Position numbers and translations under genes: made by a program | Assembly (NCBI GenBank): GCA_027604705.1 | Contig: JADHYV010000004.1 | Coordinates: forward strand, 781,781-845,780 | Reading direction: 5' to 3' | Length of the DNA: 64,000 bases | From: Allomyces arbusculus | Taxonomy: Eukaryota; Blastocladiomycota; Blastocladiomycetes; Blastocladiales; Blastocladiaceae | The notes under the pieces: model-generated | Told to the model about the DNA's origin: nothing | Database searches by the model: none | Seen by the model: only the letters and a program-made list of their open reading frames with translations | In this document: piece after piece, positions 41,124 through 52,843 of the stretch | Layout of the letters: each line of letters begins with the position of its first letter | How positions within the stretch are numbered: position 1 is the stretch's first letter

Positions 41124-43927
41124 CTACTCAGTGGGCGCGGGCTGCTCTGGCACCGCAGCCGCATCCTGCATCTGCTGCTGCTGTTCAGGTTGCTGCGCGG
41201 CCTGCTGCCCCTGCGGCATCGGTACCGGCGCCGCGACCGGATGCACGGCCTGGGTAACGTTCGCCGTCGACGAGTGCGACTGCGCTGGGTACCGCGTCGC
41301 CAACACAAACGGCCCGAGCGGCTCGCCATTGCGTTCGCGCGACGTGCGCACATTCCGCGCCTTATCCTTGAGCTTCATCTGATCGAACCGCGCGAGCGAC
41401 TGGTTGATTTCGCCGTTGGCACCGTACTTTTGCAAGATCAGGGCCCACGCCGTGCCGTGCTCCGACATGGCGTGCTCGAGCGCTGCGACTTCCTCGGGAG
41501 TCCACTGGATCCGTGGACCGCGGCGCTGCGGCGTGCGTGCGGGGGCCGCGGGAGCCGCTGCCGCGGCATTCTCGCCGTTTTCGTGCGCGTCGTCGCCGTC
41601 GGCGGGGGGCGCGGGCGGATCGGGCTCTGGCAGCGCCGGGCGCCGGTGACGCGTCGGGCCAGTCGCCGCGGGATCCCTGGACTTCCTGCTCCTCCTTACA
41701 CGCTTGGCCTTGGGCGTCATCGGCACCGCCGGTTCGGGCGGCATCGGGACCGCGCCGCTGTGGTCCGGCACTGGCAGGTACTCCCCGTCCGGCTCAACGC
41801 CCTCCATAGGCACGCGCGCCCACTGCGCGACGTCGTCCCCCGGCGAATCAAACGCGACATGTTCTCCGTGACCCGGCGGGATCTCGACGTGCGCGGCCAT
41901 CGCACGACGGACCGGCGGGGTCACCGGCGGCGGCACCACCGCCGCGCCGGCCGGCGGGGGCGGCGGGACGATCGGCGGCGGGACGGCGCCGTGCACGTGG
42001 GACGCAAGCACGCGCGACGCCGCGTCGCCTGCGACAAGAATGTCCTGCGCCGAGAAGAAGGGCGGGAGCGGGGGCATGGTCACGGCGGCGGTGCCGGGTG
42101 GCGCAGGCGGTGGGGGAGGAACGTGTGAGTGCGCGTGTGGGTGGATGTGCACGTGTGCTTGCGCGTGGGCGTGCGCGTGCGCGTGCATTTGCAGGAGGTG
42201 CAGGTGCGCGAGGTGCTGGTGGTACTGCTCAGACCCAGGGATTGCGGCGACGGCGGCGGCGTGCGCGTGGGCAGCGGCCGCGGCCGCGGCGGCCGCGGCG
42301 TTGCGCGCGTTGGCGATGGCCGGTTCTTCGGGGAGGGTGCTGGTTAACTTGTTCTCGAGTGCCTGTGAGGTCGAGGGGAATTGGTGGGAGAGCGAGTGAA
42401 TTGAGGTCGAAAGAAGCGCTCATCATGCACACGATCAATGCATACCAGCGGAATGAGGCCGCGCAGGACGCGCAACGCGAGGTTGCGCACTTCGTCTTGG
42501 ACGCGGAAACGCCGGTCGCCGAGATTGAACACTTGGAGCTTGATTTGAACAAGACGGGGAGAAAATCAGTGAGTCCCACGAACAAGCGGAGCACAGTCGG
42601 TTTAAAATTCCGGGCGTTGCAAACGTACCCGATCGTTAGCGTCATCGAGGTACGGAACGAGGTCACCATAACGCGAAGCCTGAAAAAGATCCTGGACCGA
42701 GTTGAGATCCAAACCGGCCTTCACGACCTACCGTTTCGAATGGTTGTTTTTTTTTCGCGTGAGCAAGTGCATTGCGAGGGTGGAAAAGGTCGATCACATC
42801 GTACCAATTTGCCGAGCAGGCCAATGAACGTGCGCAAGTTCTCCGTGACCATCCAGACGTAACCGGCCGGGTTCACGTCCCGTACGAGGGCCTCGAGAAC
42901 GTAAAACAGCTCGAGCTCCGTGCAGGTGACTTGCTGCGGCATGAAAAACGCCAGAATGTTGGCGAGCTGCGTCCGCTCGAGGAGCGACGCTACCGTCGGC
43001 TGCTCGGAGAGAGCTGGACGCGACTTGATGGCAACGGGTCGCGTCTCGACGTTGGACGTGAATTTGTCTAGCAACCGGAGCATACTAATGTCAGCTGAGT
43101 GAGGCCGGAAGGACTCAATAATGAAATTGTATATAGAAATCGTACCGCGGAACAGTTCGGCCGTTTCGAGCGCATCCTTCATCGCGTCCAAATCCACTTT
43201 CAGGCTCAGTTCCCAGTCGACAATAGCGCGTTCGACGGCACGCAAAAACTGCGTGCACCTTGTGTCGAGGTGACCCACTTGGTCGGGCGTCAGCGACTCG
43301 GCATAAAACCCGTCGTCGTCGTCGGGGTTACGCGTCCACTGCTCCAAGTTGATGTCTTCGTCGTCGGTTTCGACAGTTGTCGCGTGCCGGGACGGCGTCG
43401 CCTGAAGAAGGCCGGCCGGGGAGGGCGTGACCGAGGCGACCGACGACGGGATCAGGTGCGACTGCGCGACGGCCGTGGGCGTGCGCACCGCCGCGGTTGG
43501 CGGCACGAGCATGATTTCCGCGAGCGAGTAGCCCGTCGGCATCGGGCTGCCGCCATTTGAGTCGTCGAGGGCCGGGTACAGCCGCTGCGCATTGGTCGGC
43601 GTGGCGTCATTCTTGCCGTCGACAGGCTCCCCTTCAACCTGTTGCCACAGGTACAAGCGTGCACAGTCAGTAACAGTGTAGAGGACATGGCTGCGCGTGT
43701 TCTCCACCAGACCGACATACCTTGCGGCGCTTCTGCCCGTTCGTACCCAATCCGGGGCTTGCTGAGGGCCCCACGGTGCTGGGCGTGGCCACAGCAGCAG
43801 CCTCGCCCGTGGCGGGCCGGCTGCCGCCAAGGGGCGAGGATGTCGCCTCAGGCTCGGGGGTCGCATCGGGCGCGGGGCGCTTCCGGTCGACTTGGCCGTG
43901 GGCCGGGGTTGCTGTGGTCACAGTCAT
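41124..43927 (-). CDS. TRF-like telomere repeat-binding protein (TRFH plus Myb/telobox)
   Basis: Start ATG 43927 (MTVTTATPAHGQVDRKRPAP); the frame upstream opens only with TTG. After a disordered, basic N-terminus, residues about 150-400 are helical and TRFH-like: RCTQFLRAVERAIVDWELSL, DALETAELFRGTISIYNFII, SMLRLLDKFTSNVETRPVAI, QLANILAFFMPQQVTCTELE, VMVTENLRTFIGLLGKLV and, after introns, LDLNSVQDLFQASRYGDLVP and LQVFNLGDRRFRVQDEVRNL. A poly-Ala and His/Ala tract follows, then a single C-terminal Myb repeat (IQWTPEEVAALEHAMSEHGT, AWALILQKYG) with LKDKARNVR in the telobox position (VDLKDKWRN in TRF1/Tbf1/Taz1). It probably binds telomeric or Tbf1-like TTAGGG sites as a dimer. Confidence 0.75.
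42124..42229 (-). repeat. His/Ala dipeptide tract inside the TRF-like gene
   Basis: The minus strand encodes HLAHLHLLQMHAHAHAHAQA followed by HVHIHPHAHSH from GTGCGC/GTGTGC-type codons. It is a GC-rich simple repeat next to a poly-Ala run (42260-42300), in the linker between the TRFH-like and Myb domains. Confidence 0.8.
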
Positions 43928-44170
43928 CAGGTTTCGTGATCGCAGCGTTTCAGGTTGTTGGTCGTTGAGCAGGTTGTCGGGTTGGGTTGGCGGTTGCGGG
44001 TGAGGTTGCCCAGGTTGGGAGAGCGAACCGATGCGGTTGTAGTCGGCCCAAGGCAAAACCCAGCGCGCAGGTTATCGAACCTAGGTTACGTGACTTCAAG
44101 TGACCGCGCCGAGACCACGACTTACCGTCTTCCAATCTCCAAAAAAGGATCCCATCCACTCTCCACTGCC

Positions 44171-44573
44171 ATGTCGTCGCCGTAAGTCATCGCACTCTCC
44201 ACTTCATGCCATTTCAAACCATTCTGCGTCCTGTCGCGTCATTACCGCCATTTCCGCGATCGTTAACCGGCGGTCCCCCTCCAGTCACCCAATCAATAAC
44301 GGCAACCCAGGCCTGCCGCCGGGCGGCGCGGTGAGCGGCATGACGCGCACGCAGCAGAAGCTGATGCTGCAAAAGGACCAGCTTGAGACGCAAGAGGCGG
44401 GCGCGCTCAATGGCCCATCAGCCGGGTCGGCAGCCGTGAAATTTGCCAAGGAAATTGAGCGGATTGACCGCGAGTACGACACAGTCGCACGATTCCACGA
44501 CCCGCTCGGCGCTGCGCTCGTGCGGCTTGCTGCGACGGGAAGGGCACAGAGCACCGCCGCCGAATCGCGGTAG
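44171..44573 (+). CDS. 99-residue protein with RTQQK motif
   Basis: Two exons (44171-44181 and 44285-44573, intron with GTAAGT donor and CTCCAG acceptor) encode MSSPHPINNGNPGLPPGGAV, then MTRTQQKLMLQKDQLETQEA, then FAKEIERIDREYDTVARFHD. The R-T-Q-Q-K-L-x-L-Q and E-I-E-R-I-x-R-E-Y-x-x-V-x-R-F motifs remind me of segments in fungal TORC1-associated proteins of the Tco89 type, but the protein is far shorter and I cannot confirm homology. No TM or signal. It is divergent from the TRF-like gene (about 240 nt between starts), so the two may share a promoter. Confidence 0.55.
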
Positions 44574-44808
44574 TGAAGGGGAAGCCATCAATTTTGTAAA
44601 TAGTCTTCGCAGACGGTGGTGGGTCACGGTCGGTAATGTCTTTATATAAAGGTTTCGCTCGGATAGGGCGCTGGTAAGAAGGAACGGCAACGGAACGGGA
44701 AACAAGCAGAAAAAAAAAACCAAACGATAACGTGTGTACACAGCGACCGGGGTCCCACCGTCGCACGCCAGGAAAAGGACGAAAAACGCGAAAGCAAGTG
44801 GAGCACGT

Positions 44809-45377
44809 TTACTTGGTCAACCGGCCGTAGATGTGCAGCACGAACACGGACGCGATGAAGACGAGCGACGCGACGAGGACAATGACTGGGTCGCTACGCA
44901 GCGGAAAACCGACATGAAGTTCAGCAACATATCGGCAGAAAGCCAAGGATGATCACGCGCGACAAGCGGGCAACGTACACCTTGAGCCCGGACGACTCGC
45001 CGTCAAAGCTGCGCATCATTTGCGCCGTACTGCCACCGGCTGCGGCACGTGCCGCCGACTGCGCTTCGCGGTTCACCTGCTTGCGCTTGCTACAAACGAG
45101 AAGCAACGAAAGAATGGTTCGGTCAAGTCCATGGTCGTCGCGGAACGTAGAAGGCTCGCAAGACGAACCGAACAACGGTGCCCTTGGGGCCCTGCGTCAA
45201 CCGCGGACCAACGCCGCGGGTTGAGGTAATCGGGGATGCTTGTGCCGACTGAGGTATGGTGGAGGAGTACGATGGCGGTTCGTCAATTATTGGTCTTGGT
45301 GGATTTCGTTGTTGTTGTTTCGTGGCCACGAGCCGCACGCCGCTGTGATCATGGAGAAAGAGAGCGCCAGCCGCCAT
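44809..45377 (-). CDS. SBH1: Sec61 beta subunit of the ER translocon
   Basis: Tail-anchored subunit of the Sec61 channel. The C-terminal exon encodes SDPVIVLVASLVFIASVFVL followed by HIYGRLTK, the single TM anchor with the family's DPxxVL start. The preceding exon has KRKQVNREAQSAARAAAGGS and TAQMMRSFDGESSGLK (the conserved MxRxYxDxxxGLKVDP lead-in). An upstream exon (about 45185-45245) gives SAQASPITSTRGVGPRLTQG before a donor. The true start is not settled: an in-frame ATG exists at 45377, but a CCTCAG acceptor at about 45243 suggests a further small 5' exon. The Sec61 beta identity is secure. Confidence 0.85.
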
Positions 45378-45974
45378 GGCGCTGGAGGCCGGGTTCTTGC
45401 CGCGTCACAGAGCACGACACTGAAGCACGGCCAAAGCGCGGTCTTCGGCCCATCAAATACGGCGTGCACATGGCGTCGACAGCCGCGGGTGGCGACAGGG
45501 CTCCTGGTTCCGGGTCGCAGCGGCGTAAAAGCGGCCAAGCTGCACAGCGATGACAGACCATAGTTGGTGGAATTGGCGGTTCGGCGGCTTGAGTCCAAGT
45601 GGCAGGGCGCGAGTAGGGGTTGCTGATGCTCTGGTCGCAAGGGAGAGCAAGAACGAGACCGGACCAGGACTGGAACGGGTTCGCCACGGCGAGACGTGCG
45701 CTGCTGGACGTGGCAAGGCGCCTGATCCTCGTAGCGATGTCTATGACAGAATGGTCACATGTCGTGCCGCTGGTCGCGTTTTGCCAGCTTTGGCGGGCGT
45801 TTTGTTGTCTTGTCGTTTCGCGTTTTCCTGTTCTTTCGCCGTGGGAGCATCATTCGACCATTGGCTTGCCAGCCATTAATTAAAATCACTGTGGACACAT
45901 CGTTGCTGTTGCTTCAACCTCTTCAACTTGCTGCAAACTGACCACGCAACACGCTGCGCTCGGCTCCCGGGATC
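45378..45974. promoter_or_regulatory. divergent promoter region, SEC61 beta and WDR24
   Basis: About 600 nt between divergent genes. The part next to WDR24 (45770-45930) is T/C rich, as seen before several genes here. It may also contain the first exon of the Sec61 beta gene. Confidence 0.4.
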
Positions 45975-48900
45975 ATGGCCCACCTCGCGAGCAGCACCGC
46001 CGACATCCGCTCGGCGTTTGGCGCTGCTGCCGCGGCCGCGGCGGGAGCACCACCACCACCGCCCAATTTCGCGGCGCTTAATCCGGCCGCCGTCCTCGGA
46101 CTCGCATCGCCGTTTGTCATGAGCCAGTACGGCGCCATGGCGACGGCCGGGAGGGGAGTGGTCGGAGCTGATCTCTCGCCGCAGAGTGCGGCCGCACCAG
46201 TGACCCCACCCGAGGAGCTACAGCTGATTGCACGGCCGGGCGGCATGCTCAATGCCCTTTCCCTTTCGCCCGACAAGGATTTTGTCGTCGTCGGTGGTCG
46301 CGACGGTATGACGACCCCTCCACTCACACGCACCGTGTACCGATCCATTGCGATCCCGCGCTAATCGCTCGTCGTCCGTTGCGATTGCGCGCTCCCCAGT
46401 TCTCAAGATTCTGAGCATCTCGGCCAACGCTATTTCCGAGCACCTGAACCTGCGCGCGGGCGTGCGCATCAACCTGAACTACAGCTCCAACGATGTGAAG
46501 TGGTGCAATCAATGTCCGTGTGTTTATGACACGAGCGAGAGAAAACCAATATACTTGACTTGTTCTCTTACCATGTGTTTGCGACGACGCGCTGGACGGC
46601 GTTGCTCTCTTTCCCCCGGGTTTGTGCAGATGCCAAGTCGATTGTCGCGACAGCGGCCACCAACGGCGCCATCGTCATCTGGGACCTCAACAAGCCCGGC
46701 CAGAAAATGGGTCCGCAATCTCCACCCCTGCCAATCCCGAGCGAGAAAGAAGCCGCAGAAAACTGATGGCCGTGCCGATAAATCGCAGAGCGCGTCATCA
46801 ACGAGCATACGCGCGCTGTCAACCGCATCGTGTTCCACCCAACCGACCCGATCAAGCTGCTCAGCGCATCGCAAGACGGCTCCATGAAGCTCTGGGTCCG
46901 TTCTCCACTGCCTCGCTTCGCAACGCCCAATTGGCCGACCGATCTGACCATGGGCCCCGCGCGTGTAGGACCTACGCGCCAGGGCGGCCGCTGTCCTATC
47001 GTTTGAGAGCAAGGCCGAGAGCGTGCGTGACGTGCAATTCTCGCCGACGGCCCCGACCGAGTTCAGCGCCGCGTTCGAAAGTGGCCAGATCCAAAAGTGG
47101 GACCTGCGCAACCCCAAGAACTACGAGCGGCGGATATCCGGTCATAATGGCATGATCCTGGGCATCGATTACCACCCGAACGGCCGACTGCTCGCGACGG
47201 GGGGCCGCGACAAGATGATCAAGGTGCGCGCCTTGATCCGAACCACCTTCGCGACTCGAGGCGCCAAGTCGCTGACTCGCGAATCTGCACCACGATCAGA
47301 TCTGGGACCTTAAGGCCGACGCACGCAAGTCAAAGTACTCGATCCAAACCATCGCGTCGGTCGGTCGCATCGCCTGGCGGCCGTCTTTCGACCGCAGCAC
47401 CATGGAAATCGCGTCAAGCTCAATGCTCACCGACTTCCGCGTGCAGGTGTTCTCGCTCGCGCGCACGCACGTGCCCAAGTTTTGGTTCGAGAACCACACC
47501 AACGTCGTGACGGGCATGGAGTGGGTCGATGCCGACACGCTCTGGACGTGCGGCAAGGACAAGCTCGTGATTCGTCAACATGCCGCGACAACGGCGCCAG
47601 GTGGGCCGTTCCACGTGGCCGACGAGCTCAATAGCTCGGCTGTGTGCTGGAGTCCGGATGGGAGGTTGGTCGCGTCCATGGATCACCGGCCGACGGCTGC
47701 AGGAGGCAAGGAGCACGGCGGGTGCGGTGTTATCTCACTGATTGGGTTCCATCTCGACGGCTCACACGCTCACCATGTTCTTGACTCTCTGCAGCAAAAT
47801 GCCGGTCGGTGGCACTGCCAAGTTTTTGCTCAAGCCCGGCAAGAAAATGGACCGCGTTGGCCCGTTTGCGATGCCAGACGTTACCGTATGTCGTCCCCTT
47901 GGTCCCGTGCTCATGTTGCGCCGACAAGACATTGACTGTCACCAACTTGGCCCTCTTCTAGACGTACAAGCCGACCCAGCTGACGGTACAGCTCGACACG
48001 GCCACGTTTGACGAGCCCATCTTTGTCCACCTTGCGAACCACTACATCGTGCGCGACCCGGAGACCGAGCAAACCATGCCAGATGAGTCGGTCCCAGCCA
48101 GCCGTGAGACGATTATCAAGCGGTTTGAGGCGTGCTGCGCGCACAACGCCCTGGTCGCGGCCAACATTGGCCTGACCAACGTCGCGCAAACGTGGAGTCT
48201 GGTGAGCATGCTTTTCAGCCCCCTGGTCGTCCCGCCCGTAGCGCCGACCGATGCGGCTGCACTCGTACCACCGACCCCCGTCCCACTCACCCCCGCGCGA
48301 TCGGCCATGGGCCCGTTCTCGCCGACGCTCGCGAACCCGGACGTGGCAGTCCTGTCGTCGTCGGTCCCGTTCTCGACGGCCTCGTCGAACCCGTCCACGG
48401 TCGATCCGTACGGGACCACGCCAGCGTCGCTGGCCACGTCGTTTGCGACCTCGGCACTGAACGCGACCGCACCGGGTAGTCTCGCCGCACGCTCGTCCCG
48501 GCGGCCATCATTCGCGCCTCTGTCGCAACACCCGACGCCGTCGCACGCGCGATCGTTTGTCTCGCAGCCCATGTCGGCGATCATCGGGTCGGCAGTGACC
48601 GACGACGCGGTTGCACCCGTGACGGGATTCGTGCAGGCGCCCGTACACGCGGCTGCCGCGGCGGCTGCCGGGGGAGCCCCAGATGAAGCTGTCGGCGCTA
48701 TTTTCGGGCGCGCGGCGCTAGTTGAGATGCTGCAGGGTCTGCTCGACGAGCATACCGACCAGGGCGACGTGCAGTTTTGCTGCACGCTGGTCGTGTTGCT
48801 GCTGATGGGTGCTGGGGATAAGCGCGCCGTGGTTCCGCGCGACCAGTGGCCCGCGTGTTTCACGGATGCGCAGGTCGAGGACTGGTTCTCCAGTTATATC

Positions 48901-49435
48901 GGTACGCTGGTTTCTGCTGACCGCGGATTGGATACGACCTGACTTTAGATTTTTGTGCAGAGCTTCTCCACCGGTTCCGGATTTACGACGTGGCCGCTGT
49001 TGTCCTCGAGCAGTGCCCGATTGCCGAGCTGCGCACCAAGCTCCAGGTCCGTCAACGCGCACTTTTCTTCAATCCTACGTCCACGACGCTAACCCTCTTG
49101 TTGTACCGCCACATTTAGGAATCCACGACCATCTACACGCTGTGCAACCACTGCTACAAGCCTAACACCAACACGAACGGCAAGTTTTGGTCGTGCAGCC
49201 GGTGTATGCGGCTCGTGAACGCGTGTTCGTTCTGGTACGCGTACTCTTCACTCATTCCTCCGCGCATTCTTGTGGATTCTGATCTATCTATCTCCTCTTC
49301 AACAGCCACCAGCGCGTGACGGGTCAGTACTCGTGGTGTCAAGGATGCGGCCACGGTGGTCACCTGGCGTGCTTGGCCGAGTGGTTTCGTGAGAACCGCG
49401 AGTGCTGCACCGGGTGCGGGCACCGGTGCCGATAA
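45975..49435 (+). CDS. WDR24: WDR24 / Sea2, GATOR2 (SEACAT) subunit
   Basis: Component of the GATOR2/SEACAT complex that counters GATOR1 and activates TORC1 at the vacuole. After a Pro/Ala-rich N-terminus, WD blades read ALSLSPDKDFVVVGGRD, SIVATAATNGAIVIWDLNKP, HTRAVNRIVFHPTDPIKLLS, ASQDGSMKLW, VQFSPTAPTEFSAAFESGQI, KWDLRNPKNYERRISGHNGM, GIDYHPNGRLLATGGRDKMI, IWDLK, VTGMEWVDADTLWTCGKDKL and AVCWSPDGRLVASMDHR. A middle disordered region follows. The C-terminal zinc ring has CNHCYKPN, CSRCMRLVNACSFC, HQRVTGQYSWCQGCGHGGHL and CCTGCGHRC, the WDR24/WDR59-type RING. The zinc ring plus N-terminal WD favour WDR24. About nine exons; a few borders were left approximate. Confidence 0.85.
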
Positions 49436-49948
49436 TCCATCACCGTGCCCGACCAGCAGATGTGCATTTTTTTTTGTTTTGTTGTTGTTTTCTTTTGTCA
49501 GGTCGCCCGCGTCGCCGCGGCCCGGTTCTCCATGTTACATACGTTTTTATCAATCTATTCCACCGATTCGTGCATCACTTTGCCGCGTATTTCCATCAGC
49601 AGGATGCGAGCCAAGAGAGTCCAACGATTCTATTTCGAGAGCGGCAACCGCACACACACAAACCACGAAGCGGGGGCGCCACTGCAAACGCGGGCAGCAA
49701 CGAGCGCGACAGAAGAAGAGACAGAAACGATATCCGAGCCAAACGACGAGGGAAGAGAGGGTTTGTTTGAGAGCGCGCCCCAGTCTAATAAGCGAGAAGG
49801 TAGAGAAAAGACCACCAAAAATCAAGCGGGGAAGCGAAAGAGCAACAGAACGAACAACGGAGAGAAAAGAAGACGAGCAAATCACGAGGTAAAAAATAAA
49901 AAATTGAAACCAGAAACTCTAGCGCAAATGGGAGCCGACCGCCGCCAC
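49436..49948. other. convergent 3' region of WDR24 and the Psr-type gene
   Basis: About 510 nt between two stop codons. Contains T9 and TTGTTTTGTTG stretches (49468-49500) and A-rich purine stretches (49680-49915). Acts as 3' UTRs; no gene supported. Confidence 0.5.
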
Positions 49949-51782
49949 CTACTCGCTGGTCCCCGCATGCATCGACGCGTCGTCGTCACCCAGCACCTGC
50001 ATCACATTCTCGACGCGGTCCAAGTCAAACAGGAACGGCACGAGCTCGAGCAATTCCGTGTCGGCCGGGTCGTTGAACCACGACGTGACGGGGATCGCAT
50101 TCGACCGGTGAAACAGGTAGGATGCGGGCGAATTGTCAATGATAATGGTCGACCGCAATTCGCGACCGAGCATGCCAAGATCCTTGACGTAGTTGCCTTT
50201 GTGGTTAATGCAAGCTTCGCGGAAGAGCCGGTGCTTGATGACCTTGTGCTTGTCGAGCATATCGAGTACCGGGTCGGCGTACTTGGCGAGCGACGCCGTG
50301 AAGACGACCAGCTCGAACCGCGTGCCGAGCTGCTGCAGGAACTCGTCGACGCCCGGACGTTTCAGGACGTAGACGTTATGCACGATGCCGTCGATTTCGA
50401 CGGGGATGATAAAGTCGGCGTTGGGCACGAGCTTGAAGGACGAGTGCAGGAGTGTTTCGTCTATTATTGCAAGCCAAAATGTCAGCTATTCTGCTCGAAA
50501 AATATGAAGACAACTGAGAAAATGTACCCAAGTCGAGCACCAAGCACTTCTTCCCGACATCCTCGGGCGCAAGCGGCGGCAGCAGTGCCGGTGCGGGCGT
50601 CGACACGACTCCCACACCCGCTGACGACGACCCTGACGATTCGGACCCGCGAGACGACGTGGATTTCCGCCATGTCGGGATATGCAACAGCGTCGACACG
50701 TGCGACGACACGGACGAAATCGGGTTATTCAATGGCGCCGTACTGCTCGCCGACGGCGGCGGGATCACTTGCGTGATGGGACTGTTGAGCAGACGATCTG
50801 GGTTGTCTCGTGCTGGGGACGACGACGAGGCATTTGCCGACGCCACCGGAATGGCCAGCGGGCCCGGTTTCCCCGTGCTCGGGTCGGTGGTCGCCGCAGG
50901 GACAGCGGACGTGGTCGCAAACGACGAGTAGTGCGTTCCTGCGGCCGGAACCATGGTGGTCGCGGCGGGTGTGCGACCAGCAACGGTTGCGGCTGCGCGC
51001 GGGGCCGGTGGACGCCGTGGACTGCAACAGCAAAGGAGAGTGGCAATCACGCTCGAGAACCTGGCCATGAATCCAGGTCGTCGCCGGCGGTTGGACGACA
51101 TCGATAGCGGCGGTAACGGCATGGCCATGGACCCGGACCGCGGTTTGGTCGTGGCCGGGGTCGATGCAGCGGTGCTGGGCGCGGTGGTCGTCGGTACGGG
51201 CGTCGTGTCACTTGCTGGCGTCGTGGTCGTTCCTTGTGCGGTCGCGGGCGCAACGGCCCTTACCGTGGATGCTGGCGCAAGCGGGGTTGTTGCGCTGTGG
51301 ACGAGCGACGCCACGGACGCGGTCGCCGTGACCGGCGAGGACGTGATGGGCGAGGATGTGACCGTTGACGGTACAACAGTAGTGGGCGACTCGCCGTCGA
51401 CTGGTTTCGATGGCGGTGTGGGCGGTATTGACGGGTGCGAGTGCGCGTGCGGCACATGCACAATACCGGCCTCGTCGAGCGATACCAGGACCGGCGCGAG
51501 CGGTGACCGCGGGTCCTCGCCATCAGCCGAGTCGCGCGCTTCAATGTCAATCGACGTGGCCAAAGTCGTGGGCGTCGACGGCGTCGAGTCGGCGTGCGCG
51601 AGCAGCGCGCGGTGGTCACCAGCTTGGTCATTGCCGGCGTGGGCGCCCATGGTCGGTGATGGCGAGGACGTCGGGCGATCCAGGTCGATTTCGTCGTCCG
51701 AGGCCAGCGACTCGGGTGCCGAGGGCGGAGGTCGAGTCGGGCTCCCCGGCGGCGGGGTCGTGGGAGACGGCGCGGCCGTCAT
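49949..51782 (-). CDS. PSR1: Psr1/2-type HAD phosphatase (SCP/FCP1-like)
   Basis: Two exons (51782-50528, 50460-49949) give 588 residues. The catalytic domain starts at the splice: [18 protein letters not shown] with the DxDxT signature. It then shows [120 protein letters not shown]. This matches yeast Psr1/Psr2 (plasma-membrane phosphatases of the salt-stress response) and animal SCPs. Residues 1-238 are Ser/Thr/Pro-rich. An internal Met at 51068 begins [20 protein letters not shown], strikingly like the palmitoylated N-terminus of Psr proteins, so the real start could be there. Confidence 0.88.
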
Positions 51783-52843
51783 GGCAGCGATGGGGCAACG
51801 GCCTCAAGTTTGTAGCTGCTAGTTGCTGGAAAAGCGATGTTGGCGCAGACGAGCGAGGCGGGCAGCAACGCGCAGCGACGACGAGAGCGAGCAGCAGCAG
51901 CAAACAACGCGCGGCGCAATCAGGGAGCAACACGAGCGGGCCAGAGCAAAGAAACGAATGAGCACGCGCGCGAGCCGGTCCGCAGCGGACAGCGGGTCCA
52001 AGGTCGAGCGGACGCGGGCGGACGGAGAGGCGCCAGGCCAGGCACACTTGTTCTCGAGCAGGCGAAAGTCGGTGCGCGAGTGTGTGGCGTGGGCGTGTCG
52101 TGCAGGAGCAGCAGGGACCCAGGCACGGGGCAGCGTCAGCGAACAATGGCGCAGGCGCACCGCGCGGGCGCGTCGTTGGCAGCGGCGCAAGAAGTAGATG
52201 CGCGCGAGCAATGCAGCAAGTTAGTGGCCACGGCAACCGCGGTGAGGACGACGGCGGCGACGACGGGGCCGGCCTCGGCCAACGTCGGCGACGGTCGCCC
52301 ATGGCGGGCCGTTTGTTCAAAGTCGCCGCCTGTCGCCCATGTGCCATTGACGGCCCGTGCGGCGCCGCTGGATCGCAAGCCCAAAAGCGTAAAACGCGCA
52401 CGCGCGCACTCTGAGCAAAGTGCGCCTGCGGATCCCTGATCCTGATCCCGGGGTTGGGCGCTGGGCTGGAATCCTGCGGTGGGCCGTCACGCGTGGGTCA
52501 CGCCTGTCTCCCGCTGCCAATGCACGCATGCGCGAGACGCGGCTTTGTCGCCGCTCCCACCCACGCACGTCCAGCCTTGCCCCCTTGCTCGCCCACCCCA
52601 CGCTTGCCTGAGCAGCGCGCCAAAGACCCTGCTTCGTGCGCCGCCCGTGCGCCGCCCGTGCCCACCTGCCCACCCACCGACCGCCCTCCCGCTCCCCGCT
52701 CCTCCTCCCCACGGCATCCACCCGCCGACCTGTTCTTGCCATCCACCGTACTTCGCCGCCGTCGGCCAGGCACACGACTCTTCTCCTCCTCTCCACGCAC
52801 TCAAGCCGACCCCACGCCACTTTTCACCCCTATCCAACGCGAC
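51783..52843. promoter_or_regulatory. divergent region between the Psr-type and CAP genes
   Basis: About 1060 nt between divergent start codons. The left half is rich in GAGCAGCAG/GAGCGA words. The right half (52560-52840) is C-rich (CCCACCCACC, CCTCCC), as before several plus-strand genes in the window. No gene supported. Confidence 0.5.

Noticed and set aside
43928-44056. Longer N-terminus for the TRF-like protein
   Set aside because: The frame upstream begins with TTG, not ATG; ATG 43927 preferred.
42721-44056. Plus-strand frames opposite the TRF-like gene
   Set aside because: Shadows of the minus-strand coding region with no domain signal.
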